From a virus: a DNA stretch of 35,958 nt. The number at the start of each line of letters is the position of its first letter. The first letter of the stretch is position 1. The position numbers were made by a program, and so were the translations under genes. The notes below the pieces were generated by a model, which saw nothing but the letters and a program-made list of their open reading frames with translations, did no database searches and was not told the DNA's origin. This document shows, piece by piece, positions 15,994 through 24,476 of this stretch. The stretch is taken from IMG/VR virus record IMGVR_UViG_3300013117_000323, positions 1 through 35,958 of that record; one strand, given 5' to 3'.

Positions 15994-17613
15994 ATGAGAG
16001 CTAATGTAACAAGCAACCAGTGGTTATACTTCAATCACCTGACCGAACCTGAAGAGGATATGCTTTGGGAAGAGTTCAGTGTGTCTCTCCCCAATGTCCA
16101 TATAGATCCAGACCAATTGGGACAGTGGGACGGAGTTTATCGGAAATACAACAGAGCGAAGAAAAGGATAGCTAGGCCGCTTCTGAGTATGCTTCGGGGG
16201 CTCTGCAGAAAGCATGATATACCATTGGTGGTCAAGGATCATCGCGAGAAGTGGGAATATAGCCCTATCGCACCCGATAAAGTTACTGAGGATTTCCTAT
16301 CGGGAATAAAATTACACGATTATCAGGTGAAGAGCATTAAGCAGGCCTGTCTGATAGAATGTGGAGTGTATGATATACCAACTGGTGGCGGCAAGGGTGA
16401 GATTATATGTGGTATTTGTAAGGCTATAGAATGTCCTACGGTTATTATTGCTGATCAGACAGTGGTTGTAACACAATTGAAACAACGCCTTGAGCTTCGG
16501 GATGTTGCCGAGGAGGTTGGTATATTTTATGCTGGTCGTCGCCCCAATGGTGAATTAATCGTAGTAGGACTTATTCAATCCTTGGGTAGCCCTGGTATGC
16601 CTCCTCAGCCACCTAATCAAGAGGAAGGAGAGCCGAAGGAGAAGTTTGAAAAGCGTCTGAAGAAGTGGGAATCACAATTACAGGCTTTTCAAACTCGCAA
16701 GAAGAATGCGAAAGAGCTCCGGAAATATGTGAAAGAAGCCGAGATGATTATAATTGATGAGTGCGATAAGGCAACATCAGATCAATTCAAGATGCTATTC
16801 CGGCACTGGTTTAAAGGTAGACGTCGATATGGTTTTTCTGGCACTCCTTTTGATCCTGAGAAGCCTGTGGAGGCTATGGTGATGCAGGAGCACCTTGGAT
16901 CACCTATTATGATAGTGCCTAGAAGAAGGTTGGAGAAGATAGGACAGATTATTCCTTGTGAGTATTTCTCAATGGGTTTTGGGATTGATGGAGATATACA
17001 TGAGGGATCGGCATATGATATTGCTTATGAAGAATGGATGACAGAGAATAGAGATTTTCATAAGCTCATAGCTGCTCTTTGCAATAGGTATAAGGGTGAC
17101 GGAACATTAATCCTTGTCGATAAGATAGCACTTGGGAAGCATTTGGAGAAGATTATTAGGGATAGTGGTCTTTCGACATCATTTATATATGGCCAGACTA
17201 CTAAGCGCCGTCGTGATGAAATGCTGCGTGCGTTCGAGAGGCGTGAGTTAGATGTACTTATTGGTGGTAAAATAATTAATAGGGGTCTAGACTTATCGGG
17301 TGGTTGTGAGAATTTAGTTATTGCAACCGGCGGTAAGTTAGAATCGGACTTTGTACAGAAAATTGGCCGTGCGGTACGGAGAAATCGATTAGGTCGTAGT
17401 AGGGTTTTTGACTTTTACTTCCGATGCAACAAATACCTTTACGATCATTCGAAGGCTCGTTTGCGGGCTATGGTTAATGCCGGTTATCGTACGACCATAG
17501 TGTTTCCTGGTGGAAGCATTGATGGTGAAAAACTCATCAAACGTCGATATGTCGTGCCCAAACGGCTGTTCAAACGGACACGACAAAAACAACTCATCGC
17601 CGTCGCAGACTAA
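15994..17613 (+). CDS. uvsW: UvsW-like SF2 DNA helicase
   Basis: A protein of 539 residues from an ATG with GGAGG five bases upstream. A TTG at 15982 is rejected. Motifs: LHDYQVKSIK (Q-like, 107-116), PTGGGKG Walker A (129-135), DECD (255-258), SGTPF (282-286), INRGLDL (428-434) and QKIGRAVRRN motif VI (455-464). The arrangement matches the UvsW/RAD25-type helicases of T4-like phages, which unwind branched DNA and R-loops and help move replication from origin-dependent to recombination-dependent. A charged Pro/Glu/Lys insert (200-245) lies between motifs Ia and II. The 3' end overlaps the sigma-like gene by about 92 bases. Confidence 0.88.
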   Translation: MRANVTSNQWLYFNHLTEPEEDMLWEEFSVSLPNVHIDPDQLGQWDGVYRKYNRAKKRIARPLLSMLRGLCRKHDIPLVVKDHREKWEYSPIAPDKVTEDFLSGIKLHDYQVKSIKQACLIECGVYDIPTGGGKGEIICGICKAIECPTVIIADQTVVVTQLKQRLELRDVAEEVGIFYAGRRPNGELIVVGLIQSLGSPGMPPQPPNQEEGEPKEKFEKRLKKWESQLQAFQTRKKNAKELRKYVKEAEMIIIDECDKATSDQFKMLFRHWFKGRRRYGFSGTPFDPEKPVEAMVMQEHLGSPIMIVPRRRLEKIGQIIPCEYFSMGFGIDGDIHEGSAYDIAYEEWMTENRDFHKLIAALCNRYKGDGTLILVDKIALGKHLEKIIRDSGLSTSFIYGQTTKRRRDEMLRAFERRELDVLIGGKIINRGLDLSGGCENLVIATGGKLESDFVQKIGRAVRRNRLGRSRVFDFYFRCNKYLYDHSKARLRAMVNAGYRTTIVFPGGSIDGEKLIKRRYVVPKRLFKRTRQKQLIAVAD

Positions 17614-18532
17614 CCCTGCAAATGGTGCATTACCTGGTGATGCAGCACCAACCCGCCGATTATATTTTGTCAATGAAATTGTTGAGTGGCAATTGACCAA
17701 GTACATCTGGACTGGATGTACACAAGTAAACTTACGTGACAAGATAATGTCACATGCCACTGAACTAATTAGACAAATTATCAGGAAACAAGGCCTCCAT
17801 ACGATATATCCTGGGCAAGAAGAATCTGCCTTTGGAGATCTTCTACAGACAGCGTGGTGTCAAATAGAGCGGACACTATATAAGTATCGTGCTAGACCAC
17901 ATTGTAGGTCTTGTTTTAGTCCTGATCGGCCGTCTGATTCTCTATTATATGAGCCTGCCGATAAGGAATATGGTATAAAAACGCTGAAAGAAACTCTGAA
18001 GTTACATAAGTGTTGTCCGCATTGTAAGCATAAATTGGTGGTAATTCCTATTGTAGAGCCGATGCAGGGCAGATATGGAGGATCTGAGACGGTATTATAC
18101 CGTGGGATGTCTAAAGTGTTTAATATGTGGTCACAGATATCCCGTACGGTAATCCTAGCATATATTAAGAAAGAAGCTAGGGATAGGAAGAATTCTGCCT
18201 CGTATATCGGCCATCTTAGTAATAAGCCCAAACCAACCAGTGACATCATGATTAGATTCCTTAGTGAAGCTAGGGATATGTGCAAGTATCATGATGACTT
18301 CTTAACAATCCTTAATGCACTGGAATACCTGATATACAACGATGATAGACCATATGATGGGATAATAGGTAAACTGGTGCAACGATCAGGGCTTTCTCGC
18401 CCAACAGTCACCAATTTTATCAAATTTATAAAGTTGCGGAGTCTGGAATTTACAGATTCTCCAACTAATAAAGGTGCTGAACAAAAATCCGATGGTCGTC
18501 GTGAGTCAAATATCGACCACGACGAGGAGTAG
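17522..18532 (+). CDS. gp55-like late sigma factor with zinc-ribbon insert
   Basis: A protein of 336 residues. The start is not certain. The ATG at 17522 has GGAAG five bases upstream, and a GTG at 17510 is possible. Every usable start lies inside the helicase gene. RDKIMSHATELIRQIIRKQG...FGDLLQTAWCQIERTLYKY (72-122) and KVFNMWSQISRTVILAYIKKEARDRKN (198-224) resemble the two halves of sigma region 2 in phage gp55 proteins. Between them is a CxxC...CxxC zinc-ribbon-like insert (128-131, 165-168). The C-terminus has an HTH-like VQRSGLSRPTVTNFIKFIKL. gp55 directs host RNA polymerase to late promoters. The Ser/Asn/Gly-rich first 40 residues look disordered. Confidence 0.6.
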   Translation: MVKNSSNVDMSCPNGCSNGHDKNNSSPSQTNPANGALPGDAAPTRRLYFVNEIVEWQLTKYIWTGCTQVNLRDKIMSHATELIRQIIRKQGLHTIYPGQEESAFGDLLQTAWCQIERTLYKYRARPHCRSCFSPDRPSDSLLYEPADKEYGIKTLKETLKLHKCCPHCKHKLVVIPIVEPMQGRYGGSETVLYRGMSKVFNMWSQISRTVILAYIKKEARDRKNSASYIGHLSNKPKPTSDIMIRFLSEARDMCKYHDDFLTILNALEYLIYNDDRPYDGIIGKLVQRSGLSRPTVTNFIKFIKLRSLEFTDSPTNKGAEQKSDGRRESNIDHDEE

Positions 18533-18536
18533 GCAC

Positions 18537-18546
18537 CAAATATAAT
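18537..18546 (+). promoter_or_regulatory. CAAATATAAT motif in the leader of the lipoprotein cassette
   Basis: The same 10-mer occurs at 34946-34955 in the gp22 leader, and CAAATATTAA occurs at 28568-28577 before the portal. It may be a phage-specific promoter element. AT-rich sequence makes chance matches possible. Confidence 0.25.
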
Positions 18547-18560
18547 CAAGAGATGTGCGC

Positions 18561-18588
18561 TTGGTTCAACGTAGAATCAAGGTATAAA
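18561..18588 (+). promoter_or_regulatory. Possible sigma70-type promoter before the lipoprotein cassette
   Basis: TTGGTT (18561-18566), a 16-base spacer, and TATAAA (18583-18588) lie 28 bases before the ATG at 18617, in the only gap before the cassette. The match is moderate. Function is inferred. Confidence 0.3.
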
Positions 18589-18616
18589 GATACTCCTCTG
18601 CTATTATGGTGACCCC

Positions 18617-19369
18617 ATGGTTAAGAACCTATTGCTATTGCTATTGTTACTCGCGATTGTTGGTTGCCAACCAGCAATTTCTGTCGATCTGCAGGTTAAT
18701 GGCGATACTGCAGATACCCCGCCTGGACCCGAAATCACGGCGGATACGGAATTTACAATTACTGGGATAGTCGATAATATCGGCTCTGTGGCCGTGTCAG
18801 AAATCAATCATACGGTTGAGCTGGCACCAGGTATGCAACCGATCCAGTTGGCGCTCAAGAGCGGAGACACAAACAAAAACTACGTTCTTGATACCGACGA
18901 GACATGGATATTCGAAGAAACGGAGAAAGCCAAACTCGGCGAACACCGTCTAGTAATGAATGTCACTGGAGATGGGGTCGAAGCCTCTGATCCAGCCCAT
19001 TACAAGGGCAAATTTGATCCGCCACCACCCCCGCCAGATCGTGTCGAAGAATTTAAGGATCAGGCTTTAGCAGCAACTGCTGATCCAGATCGTATCCTTA
19101 CGGCTACGCAATTAGCTGCCGCATGTGATGCGACTGTTGCTAAGGTTACTGGTGGTGAACTTAACGGCAGGATTGAGATCTCTGAGGACGTTAGCAAGGG
19201 CTTTCGCGCTGTCCTCGACCCCAAGGGTGAGCCAGCATTAACTGCTTGGCAGCCTTTCCGCATATTGTTACAGGATTGGTTCGACAAGTTGGGGCAAGAG
19301 GGTGCGACAAACACCGATTATGGATCGTTGCTTGTTGATTGTGCTAAAGGACTCAGAGAATCAGTCTAA
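18617..19369 (+). CDS. Lipoprotein with CARDB/DUF11-like domain and unknown C-terminal domain
   Basis: A protein of 250 residues. It begins with a lipoprotein signal peptide: Met-Val-Lys-Asn, a poly-Leu core, and lipobox IVGC with lipidated C17. Gln at +2 would favour the outer membrane in a diderm. Residues 18-133 form a β-sandwich-type domain with a SGDTNKNYVLDTDETW calcium-loop-like motif typical of CARDB/DUF11 domains. A poly-Pro linker (135-140) joins it to about 110 mostly helical residues that I do not recognise. The first domain is 85% identical (my count: 17 differences in 116) to that of the M28 lipoprotein at 20975. It is predicted to sit on the infected cell's surface. Confidence 0.75.
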   Translation: MVKNLLLLLLLLAIVGCQPAISVDLQVNGDTADTPPGPEITADTEFTITGIVDNIGSVAVSEINHTVELAPGMQPIQLALKSGDTNKNYVLDTDETWIFEETEKAKLGEHRLVMNVTGDGVEASDPAHYKGKFDPPPPPPDRVEEFKDQALAATADPDRILTATQLAAACDATVAKVTGGELNGRIEISEDVSKGFRAVLDPKGEPALTAWQPFRILLQDWFDKLGQEGATNTDYGSLLVDCAKGLRESV

Positions 19370-19397
19370 TACCCAATTTTTATCCTTGGAGTCAGAT

Positions 19398-20975
19398 ATG
19401 TCCAATGAATTCCTACCATCGATCCAAGATCGAGCACTGAAAACAAAAGCCTTGGAAGCCGCTTATGCCGGTGGTTACACCGGATGCATACTTCCAGATC
19501 CGAGTACGCCAGAAGGCAGAAAAGCACTCAAGGAACAGGAGCGATTTCGAGACCTTGTCGGTAAAAATCAATATCGTGCCGAGGATTCTCTTACGATGTA
19601 CGATAATCGCGGCGACGATGAGATGGAGCCGTATCAGGGTGTTGAGGGATGTTATGTCTTTACGGCATATTCCTTCGAAGAGTTCGAGAAATACAACGAA
19701 GGATATAATAATTGGATTTACCAGATGCTCCAGAATTCTGGTAACTGTGTAGGAGCATCGGGTGCCGAGATGATGATGAATCTGCTTGGTGTCCAATCAC
19801 GAGATCCAACGAATGAATACCAGATGTTCACTCTGGCTTCATTGTGGGCCTACTCATATCGTGGTAGTTGTGGTTCTGGTTGGTATATGAGTGCTCATGC
19901 CTCTGTCGCCAGGGAACATGGTTGGTGCCCGGCCACAATTTTTGATGGTCGAGCACTAGGCACGAAGTTGACCACACCGAGTTACCAGGACTTGGAATTC
20001 CATACAGAATCCCAATGTGAGCGATATCCTTCATCTGTATGGTGTCGTGGTGGCCCGCCAGATGCTATCGAGAACTGGGTACACTCCAATTTCAGATATG
20101 ATGACGGTGCTATTGTTGAAGTTACCGGGACAAGCGACGAGATGTATAAGGGTCTTGCTCGTCGTGGTGCTTCCCTTCACCATGGGTCTAATACGACGGC
20201 TGGCTCCGGAGGACTTGATACGACAAGAGGTATCGGTGGGCATGCTCAAACATGCTACGGCCAGGACTGGTCTGACGAGTGCATCTCATGGTTTAAGAGC
20301 AAGGGCGTCAACAGTATCTCAAAATCTAATCATGCTATGCTTCATGGGCAGACGTGGGGTGGTGGTTGGAGCGGTGAGATTAGCGACTCTAATTGGCCAT
20401 TCGGTAGTCTCAGTGATGGTACAGTCATCACCTGGGCTGACGTTAAAGCCATTCGAAGTCCGAACGAAATGTTCGATCTGATGCACGCCGTGAAGGGTAA
20501 TTGGGGTTGGGGTCCTAAGAATCAGGGAGCATGGATGACAACAGTATCGACTTACAATCGATACCTAGATTCATATGATTACGCCTATTTCCCGAAATTC
20601 CAAGGTGTTCCTGGTGAGATTATTCCTCCGCCTCCGCCTCCGTATCGGCCAGTTAATGGCTATATATATGGGTCGATTGGTTCAGGTTTGCAGATTGTAT
20701 TATCTGGTACTGTCTATCATATCGATAGTGACGGTACAAGGTGTGATCATGTTGTTGCATCTGATCCGACAAATCCTGGTTCCTACAAGTTTGTTTCAGC
20801 CGCTAATTGTGCTCCTCTTAACGGTACGATTAAGGGTGAGGTTGCTGACGAGAGAATTGTGATCAGAGGAAGGCCATATCACATCGATAGTGATGGGTCG
20901 AGATACGACCATATTCTTGTTCCAGTACCTGGTCAGCCTGGTACTTTCAAGTTCGAAAAAGGGACTGTGATCTGA
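19398..20975 (+). CDS. Papain-like (C1) cysteine peptidase homologue with C-terminal β-repeats
   Basis: A protein of 525 residues from the ATG at 19398 with TTGGAG upstream. An earlier in-frame GTG at 19302 lies inside the lipoprotein gene. The NSGNCVGAS segment (113-121, C117) and IGGHAQTCYG (279-288, H282) match the Cys and His boxes of papain-like peptidases. The asparagine of the triad is uncertain; GNWGWGPKNQGAW (367-379) is the best candidate for the NSWG-type box. A PPPPPP linker (410-415) leads to two ~45-residue repeats, each with YHIDSDGxRxDH. No signal peptide is visible, so it would be cytoplasmic or virion-borne unless exported otherwise. It sits between the two lipoprotein genes. 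Confidence 0.6.
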   Translation: MSNEFLPSIQDRALKTKALEAAYAGGYTGCILPDPSTPEGRKALKEQERFRDLVGKNQYRAEDSLTMYDNRGDDEMEPYQGVEGCYVFTAYSFEEFEKYNEGYNNWIYQMLQNSGNCVGASGAEMMMNLLGVQSRDPTNEYQMFTLASLWAYSYRGSCGSGWYMSAHASVAREHGWCPATIFDGRALGTKLTTPSYQDLEFHTESQCERYPSSVWCRGGPPDAIENWVHSNFRYDDGAIVEVTGTSDEMYKGLARRGASLHHGSNTTAGSGGLDTTRGIGGHAQTCYGQDWSDECISWFKSKGVNSISKSNHAMLHGQTWGGGWSGEISDSNWPFGSLSDGTVITWADVKAIRSPNEMFDLMHAVKGNWGWGPKNQGAWMTTVSTYNRYLDSYDYAYFPKFQGVPGEIIPPPPPPYRPVNGYIYGSIGSGLQIVLSGTVYHIDSDGTRCDHVVASDPTNPGSYKFVSAANCAPLNGTIKGEVADERIVIRGRPYHIDSDGSRYDHILVPVPGQPGTFKFEKGTVI

Positions 20976-22624
20976 TGAGAAAATTGCTACTTTTAGTGCT
21001 ATTGTTGGCTGGTTGTCAGCCTGCTATTTCTGTTGATCTGCAGATTAATGGAGATACTGCAGATACACCACCTGGGCCGGAGATTAACAAGGACACAGAG
21101 TATACTATTACTGGCATAGTTGATAATACCGGTTCTGTAGCCGTGTCTAGTATCAATCACACTGTGGAATTAGATCCCGGTATGGCACCAATCCAACTAG
21201 CACTAAAAAGTGGTGATACTAATAAAAACTATGTCCTCGAAACAGATGAAACATGGACTTTCGAGGGCAAAGAGAAGGCCAAACTTGGTGAGCACCGGCT
21301 AGTTATGGATGTGACCGGTAAAGGAGTTGAAGGTACAGATATTGCTCATTACAAAGGCAAGTTCGTGCCACCTCCGCCGCCGCCTCCGTCTTCAATATCA
21401 GGTTTCAAATGGCATGATACTGATAATGACGGTACTTGGGATTCTAATGAGCCAGGACTTGCCGGTTGGACTATTAAACTGAATGATAAGACAACAGTCA
21501 CTAATAATCAAGGTCATTATGTATTTGCCGATTTATCTGCTGGATCATATGCAGTATCTGAGGTGCTACAGGATGGCTGGATTAACACATATGATGGTAG
21601 TACTACTGTTACTATTCAAGCTGGCCAGAATAAAGCTGGTAAACAGGGTGTCGCCGAGCCTTTGAACTTTGGTAATGCAGAAGAGCCTCCACCTTATTTG
21701 CCCGTTGAAGAAGCTGTTAAGAAAATCACACAAGAGGATCAGAAGGAATGGCTCTATTATCTAGCATCATCAGAACTTGATGGACGTAGGCCAAACAGAC
21801 CTGGTTATCAGAAAGCTGTGAAGTATATTGAGGATTTGTATAAGGAATGGGGGTTGGAGACGGAGCGGCAGAAAGTTACCTGGAGTGGTAGTTATCGTGA
21901 TGAGAATCTCTTTGCATATATCGAGGGTACTGATCCGGCGTTGAAAAATGATGTTGTAGTTGTAGGTGGCCACTTGGATCATTTGGGTAATGGTCGATTG
22001 GGTGCTGATGATAATGCATCTGGTTCTGTGGTCGTGATGTGTGCTGCGTATGCTTTTTCATTGATGAAGCCGGGTCCAAGAACTATTGTTTTTCAATTGT
22101 ATACGGCCGAAGAGAGTGGCTTGATAGGTGCTGGATATTACGTCAATAATCCGACTTTCCCGAAGGGAAATCCAGATATTGATGACCATATTGCTATGAT
22201 CAATTGTGATATGGTTGGGAGATATCGATTTGGTCACGTCTATTCTCAGAAACTCGGTGAACACGAGATACAATGGGCAGAACTTGGTGCTGATTGGGAT
22301 GATTATATTGATAGATTGAGTCCTACGTATCCATTTGCTGATGACCTTACTCGTACTAGTGGTAGCGCATCAGATCATGCCAGATTTAGGTCTGCTGGTG
22401 TTCCTGCAGTATGGTTGTTTACTGGTAGTCACAATGATTATCATACGAGCAGGGATACGGCGGATAAAATTAATTATGAGGACATGGTTAGGATTGCGAG
22501 ATACTGTACTGAACTTGCTTACTTGTGTGTTAATGAGGGCTACGGTGGTGAGAGACTGCCGATGATGAAGATGGACGTCGAAGACCTCAAGTATGACCAT
22601 GGTGGAGCAGAATTTTTACCGTAA
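20975..22624 (+). CDS. Lipoprotein M28 zinc aminopeptidase with CARDB/DUF11-like and SdrD B-like domains
   Basis: A protein of 549 residues. It has a lipobox signal peptide (LAGC, C14, Gln at +2), then the domain shared with the lipoprotein at 18617 (15-130). A poly-Pro linker and an SdrD B-like domain follow (142-235: ISGFKWHDTDNDGTWDSNEPGLAGW). The M28 peptidase domain spans about 245-525. Zinc and catalytic residues are all visible: H333 and D335 (GGHLDH), D345 (GADDNASG), E379/E380 (TAEES), D412 (NCDMVG) and H490 (DYHTSRDT). It should trim N-terminal residues from peptides at the cell surface. The start overlaps the upstream stop (TGATG). Confidence 0.88.
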   Translation: MRKLLLLVLLLAGCQPAISVDLQINGDTADTPPGPEINKDTEYTITGIVDNTGSVAVSSINHTVELDPGMAPIQLALKSGDTNKNYVLETDETWTFEGKEKAKLGEHRLVMDVTGKGVEGTDIAHYKGKFVPPPPPPPSSISGFKWHDTDNDGTWDSNEPGLAGWTIKLNDKTTVTNNQGHYVFADLSAGSYAVSEVLQDGWINTYDGSTTVTIQAGQNKAGKQGVAEPLNFGNAEEPPPYLPVEEAVKKITQEDQKEWLYYLASSELDGRRPNRPGYQKAVKYIEDLYKEWGLETERQKVTWSGSYRDENLFAYIEGTDPALKNDVVVVGGHLDHLGNGRLGADDNASGSVVVMCAAYAFSLMKPGPRTIVFQLYTAEESGLIGAGYYVNNPTFPKGNPDIDDHIAMINCDMVGRYRFGHVYSQKLGEHEIQWAELGADWDDYIDRLSPTYPFADDLTRTSGSASDHARFRSAGVPAVWLFTGSHNDYHTSRDTADKINYEDMVRIARYCTELAYLCVNEGYGGERLPMMKMDVEDLKYDHGGAEFLP

Positions 22625-22634
22625 GGAAATAAAG

Positions 22635-23459
22635 ATGACAGAAAGTGCATATCCTCCTGGGCATCATTTACATGGACATGATGATGCCTTAGAACAATAC
22701 ACACGAGATCGGGAAATAGATAGTCTCTTAGAACCTGACATATCTGATCAACTACAGGATGAACTCTATACACGTGATGAAGAACCAGAGCTTAGTCATG
22801 ACCAACTTCAGAATGAGCTTTTATCGTTGAGTCATCATATAGATGATATCGAAGTATCTATAGAAAAAGGCGAGAATGAATATGCCTTGGAAGGTCTAAA
22901 AGATGCAAAAGAGATTGTTGCTAGATTAGCACAATTCTTACCTCCTGATATGGGATCCGAGCTTGATAGAATGGCGGAGGACGTGATAAAGAAAATTGAT
23001 GAAGGTACTGCTACAATAGGTGACTTTCAAGCACTCATAGAATCTCCAGAAGCTATAAGGAATAGAGTGCGTAGGCATATGAGGCCTAAGAAGGGTGGGA
23101 TTCGGCAGGATGACGATGGACATACTGAGACTGGCCTGCCGAGCTTTGGTGATAGAATCAAACCAAAGAGAAAGCCAGGTCATCAACAGGATAAAGGTGG
23201 GGCCAGACGGGCACATCGTGATAGCTCTAGAACACAAGAAAGGACTATGTCTAAGAGTTTGAAGAATAGTAGGTTCTCCGAGGCTGCCGAATTTATAGCT
23301 AATAATATTGGTAAGGAAGTTGCTGCACATATATTAGAACAAGTAAATGATAAGCCAATGCTCCTAGTTGCTGCTAAAAGGTTGATGAGCGTACCTAATA
23401 TAGATAGAGATTGGCTCAATAGCTTATGTCACGAATTAAGGGTTCATGATGGCAGATAA
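22635..23459 (+). CDS. Hypothetical protein before the terminase genes
   Basis: A protein of 274 residues from the ATG at 22635 with AAGGA six bases upstream. The longer ORF from 22593 runs back into the M28 gene. The N-terminus is acidic with several His residues. The middle is helical (DQLQNELLSLSHHIDDIEVSIEKGE). A strongly basic, probably disordered stretch follows (RRHMRPKKGG through RTQERTM, about 150-212), then a helical C-terminal domain (SRFSEAAEFIANNIGKEVAAH). It may be a DNA-binding packaging partner, but I do not recognise it. Confidence 0.55.
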   Translation: MTESAYPPGHHLHGHDDALEQYTRDREIDSLLEPDISDQLQDELYTRDEEPELSHDQLQNELLSLSHHIDDIEVSIEKGENEYALEGLKDAKEIVARLAQFLPPDMGSELDRMAEDVIKKIDEGTATIGDFQALIESPEAIRNRVRRHMRPKKGGIRQDDDGHTETGLPSFGDRIKPKRKPGHQQDKGGARRAHRDSSRTQERTMSKSLKNSRFSEAAEFIANNIGKEVAAHILEQVNDKPMLLVAAKRLMSVPNIDRDWLNSLCHELRVHDGR

Positions 23460-24072
23460 ATTAGACCAAGAGATTGGTGATCTTCTGAACCAATTAGATG
23501 ATGAAACAGAAGAAGAACAAGTAATGGATCAATTGGGGATCGAGGAGTCTGATGACGAGACTCTTGGACTACCAATAGAAGAAGATTATTCAGATCTCGA
23601 AGATCCTGAGGACTTGCTTCCGGCAGAAGAGGCCTTACGTCCTGTTGATGTACGTGATCTTAGTGGTATTAATCAGGAAGAAAGCTTCGAGATAGCAAGT
23701 GATGAGGCTAGACCTGTTGTTGATCTATCAAAATACCATGAGAATTTGGAGGCTGTAACTGACGAAGTCTTGAAGGCATGTAGATCTGATAGGCAAGAAA
23801 CGCAGGATGTCATAGATTTATTACGTGGACAAATAGATAATGCTACTAATGCTAATACTCAACCACAAAGGATGTGGGTAGATGGTCTGGTGAAGGCAGT
23901 TGAAGTAAAAGCTAATATAAATTCGACTGCTGTTAAGATTATGGAAGCCAACGCCAGAATGATAGCAGCTACCAAAGCTGGTATTAATATACTTAACCAA
24001 AACGTCCAGGGTGGCCAAACTGATCTCAATGATGTATTAGATCAGCCAATGGAACCCGAAGACGAATACTAA
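23446..24072 (+). CDS. Acidic coiled-coil protein, possible small terminase (gp16-like)
   Basis: A protein of 208 residues overlapping the previous gene by 14 bases. The first ~90 residues are very acidic (EEEQVMDQLGIEESDDET). Then come LSKYHENLEAVTDEVLKACRSDRQETQDVI and a long helix with MWVDGLVKAVEVKANINSTAVKIMEANARM. T4 gp16 is a small coiled-coil protein just before gp17, so position and helix content fit. A GNAT gene lies between this gene and the terminase, and no sequence signature proves the call. Confidence 0.4.
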   Translation: MMADKLDQEIGDLLNQLDDETEEEQVMDQLGIEESDDETLGLPIEEDYSDLEDPEDLLPAEEALRPVDVRDLSGINQEESFEIASDEARPVVDLSKYHENLEAVTDEVLKACRSDRQETQDVIDLLRGQIDNATNANTQPQRMWVDGLVKAVEVKANINSTAVKIMEANARMIAATKAGINILNQNVQGGQTDLNDVLDQPMEPEDEY

Positions 24073-24476
24073 TGAATTGGTTTGAATCTACACTTGATCG
24101 AGTCCTAGCGGAAGCTATACACCGTAAGCTCCGTATAGGTTATAAGGATATTGCTGGAGATCATGCCGATATAATGATATTAGATAGAGAGGGTGCTAAT
24201 ATGTATACTGTTGTTAAAGACGGTATACCACTTGGAGTTGTTGGATTTTTTGTACATGATGGGAAGCCATTCACGGAAGTAGCAATAGATCCGGAATTTA
24301 GAGGTAAAGGGTTGATGGATGAATTTTATCAGCTATTAGCTAGAAAACATGGGTTTGATAAGTTATGGGCATTTATTAATATGAATAATAAAGCATCTGT
24401 AAGAGCACATGGAAAGATGGGATTTGATATAGTCGACAAACAACATAATAAGTTAATTTGCAGTAAAGACATGTAA
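24072..24476 (+). CDS. GNAT-family N-acetyltransferase
   Basis: A protein of 134 residues, joined to both neighbours by TAATG overlaps. TEVAIDPEFRGKGLMDEFYQLL (68-89) is GNAT motif A with the acetyl-CoA-binding RGKGL loop. It is followed by NNKASVRAHGKMGF (105-118), the motif B pattern. The substrate is not predictable. Its place inside the terminase operon suggests acetylation of a phage or host protein at packaging time, but it may simply be a passenger. Confidence 0.85.
   Translation: MNWFESTLDRVLAEAIHRKLRIGYKDIAGDHADIMILDREGANMYTVVKDGIPLGVVGFFVHDGKPFTEVAIDPEFRGKGLMDEFYQLLARKHGFDKLWAFINMNNKASVRAHGKMGFDIVDKQHNKLICSKDM

Noticed and set aside
20017-20481. Forward 154-residue ORF inside the papain-like gene
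   Set aside because: It is an out-of-frame shadow with an unlikely composition, inside a gene whose frame has clear motifs.
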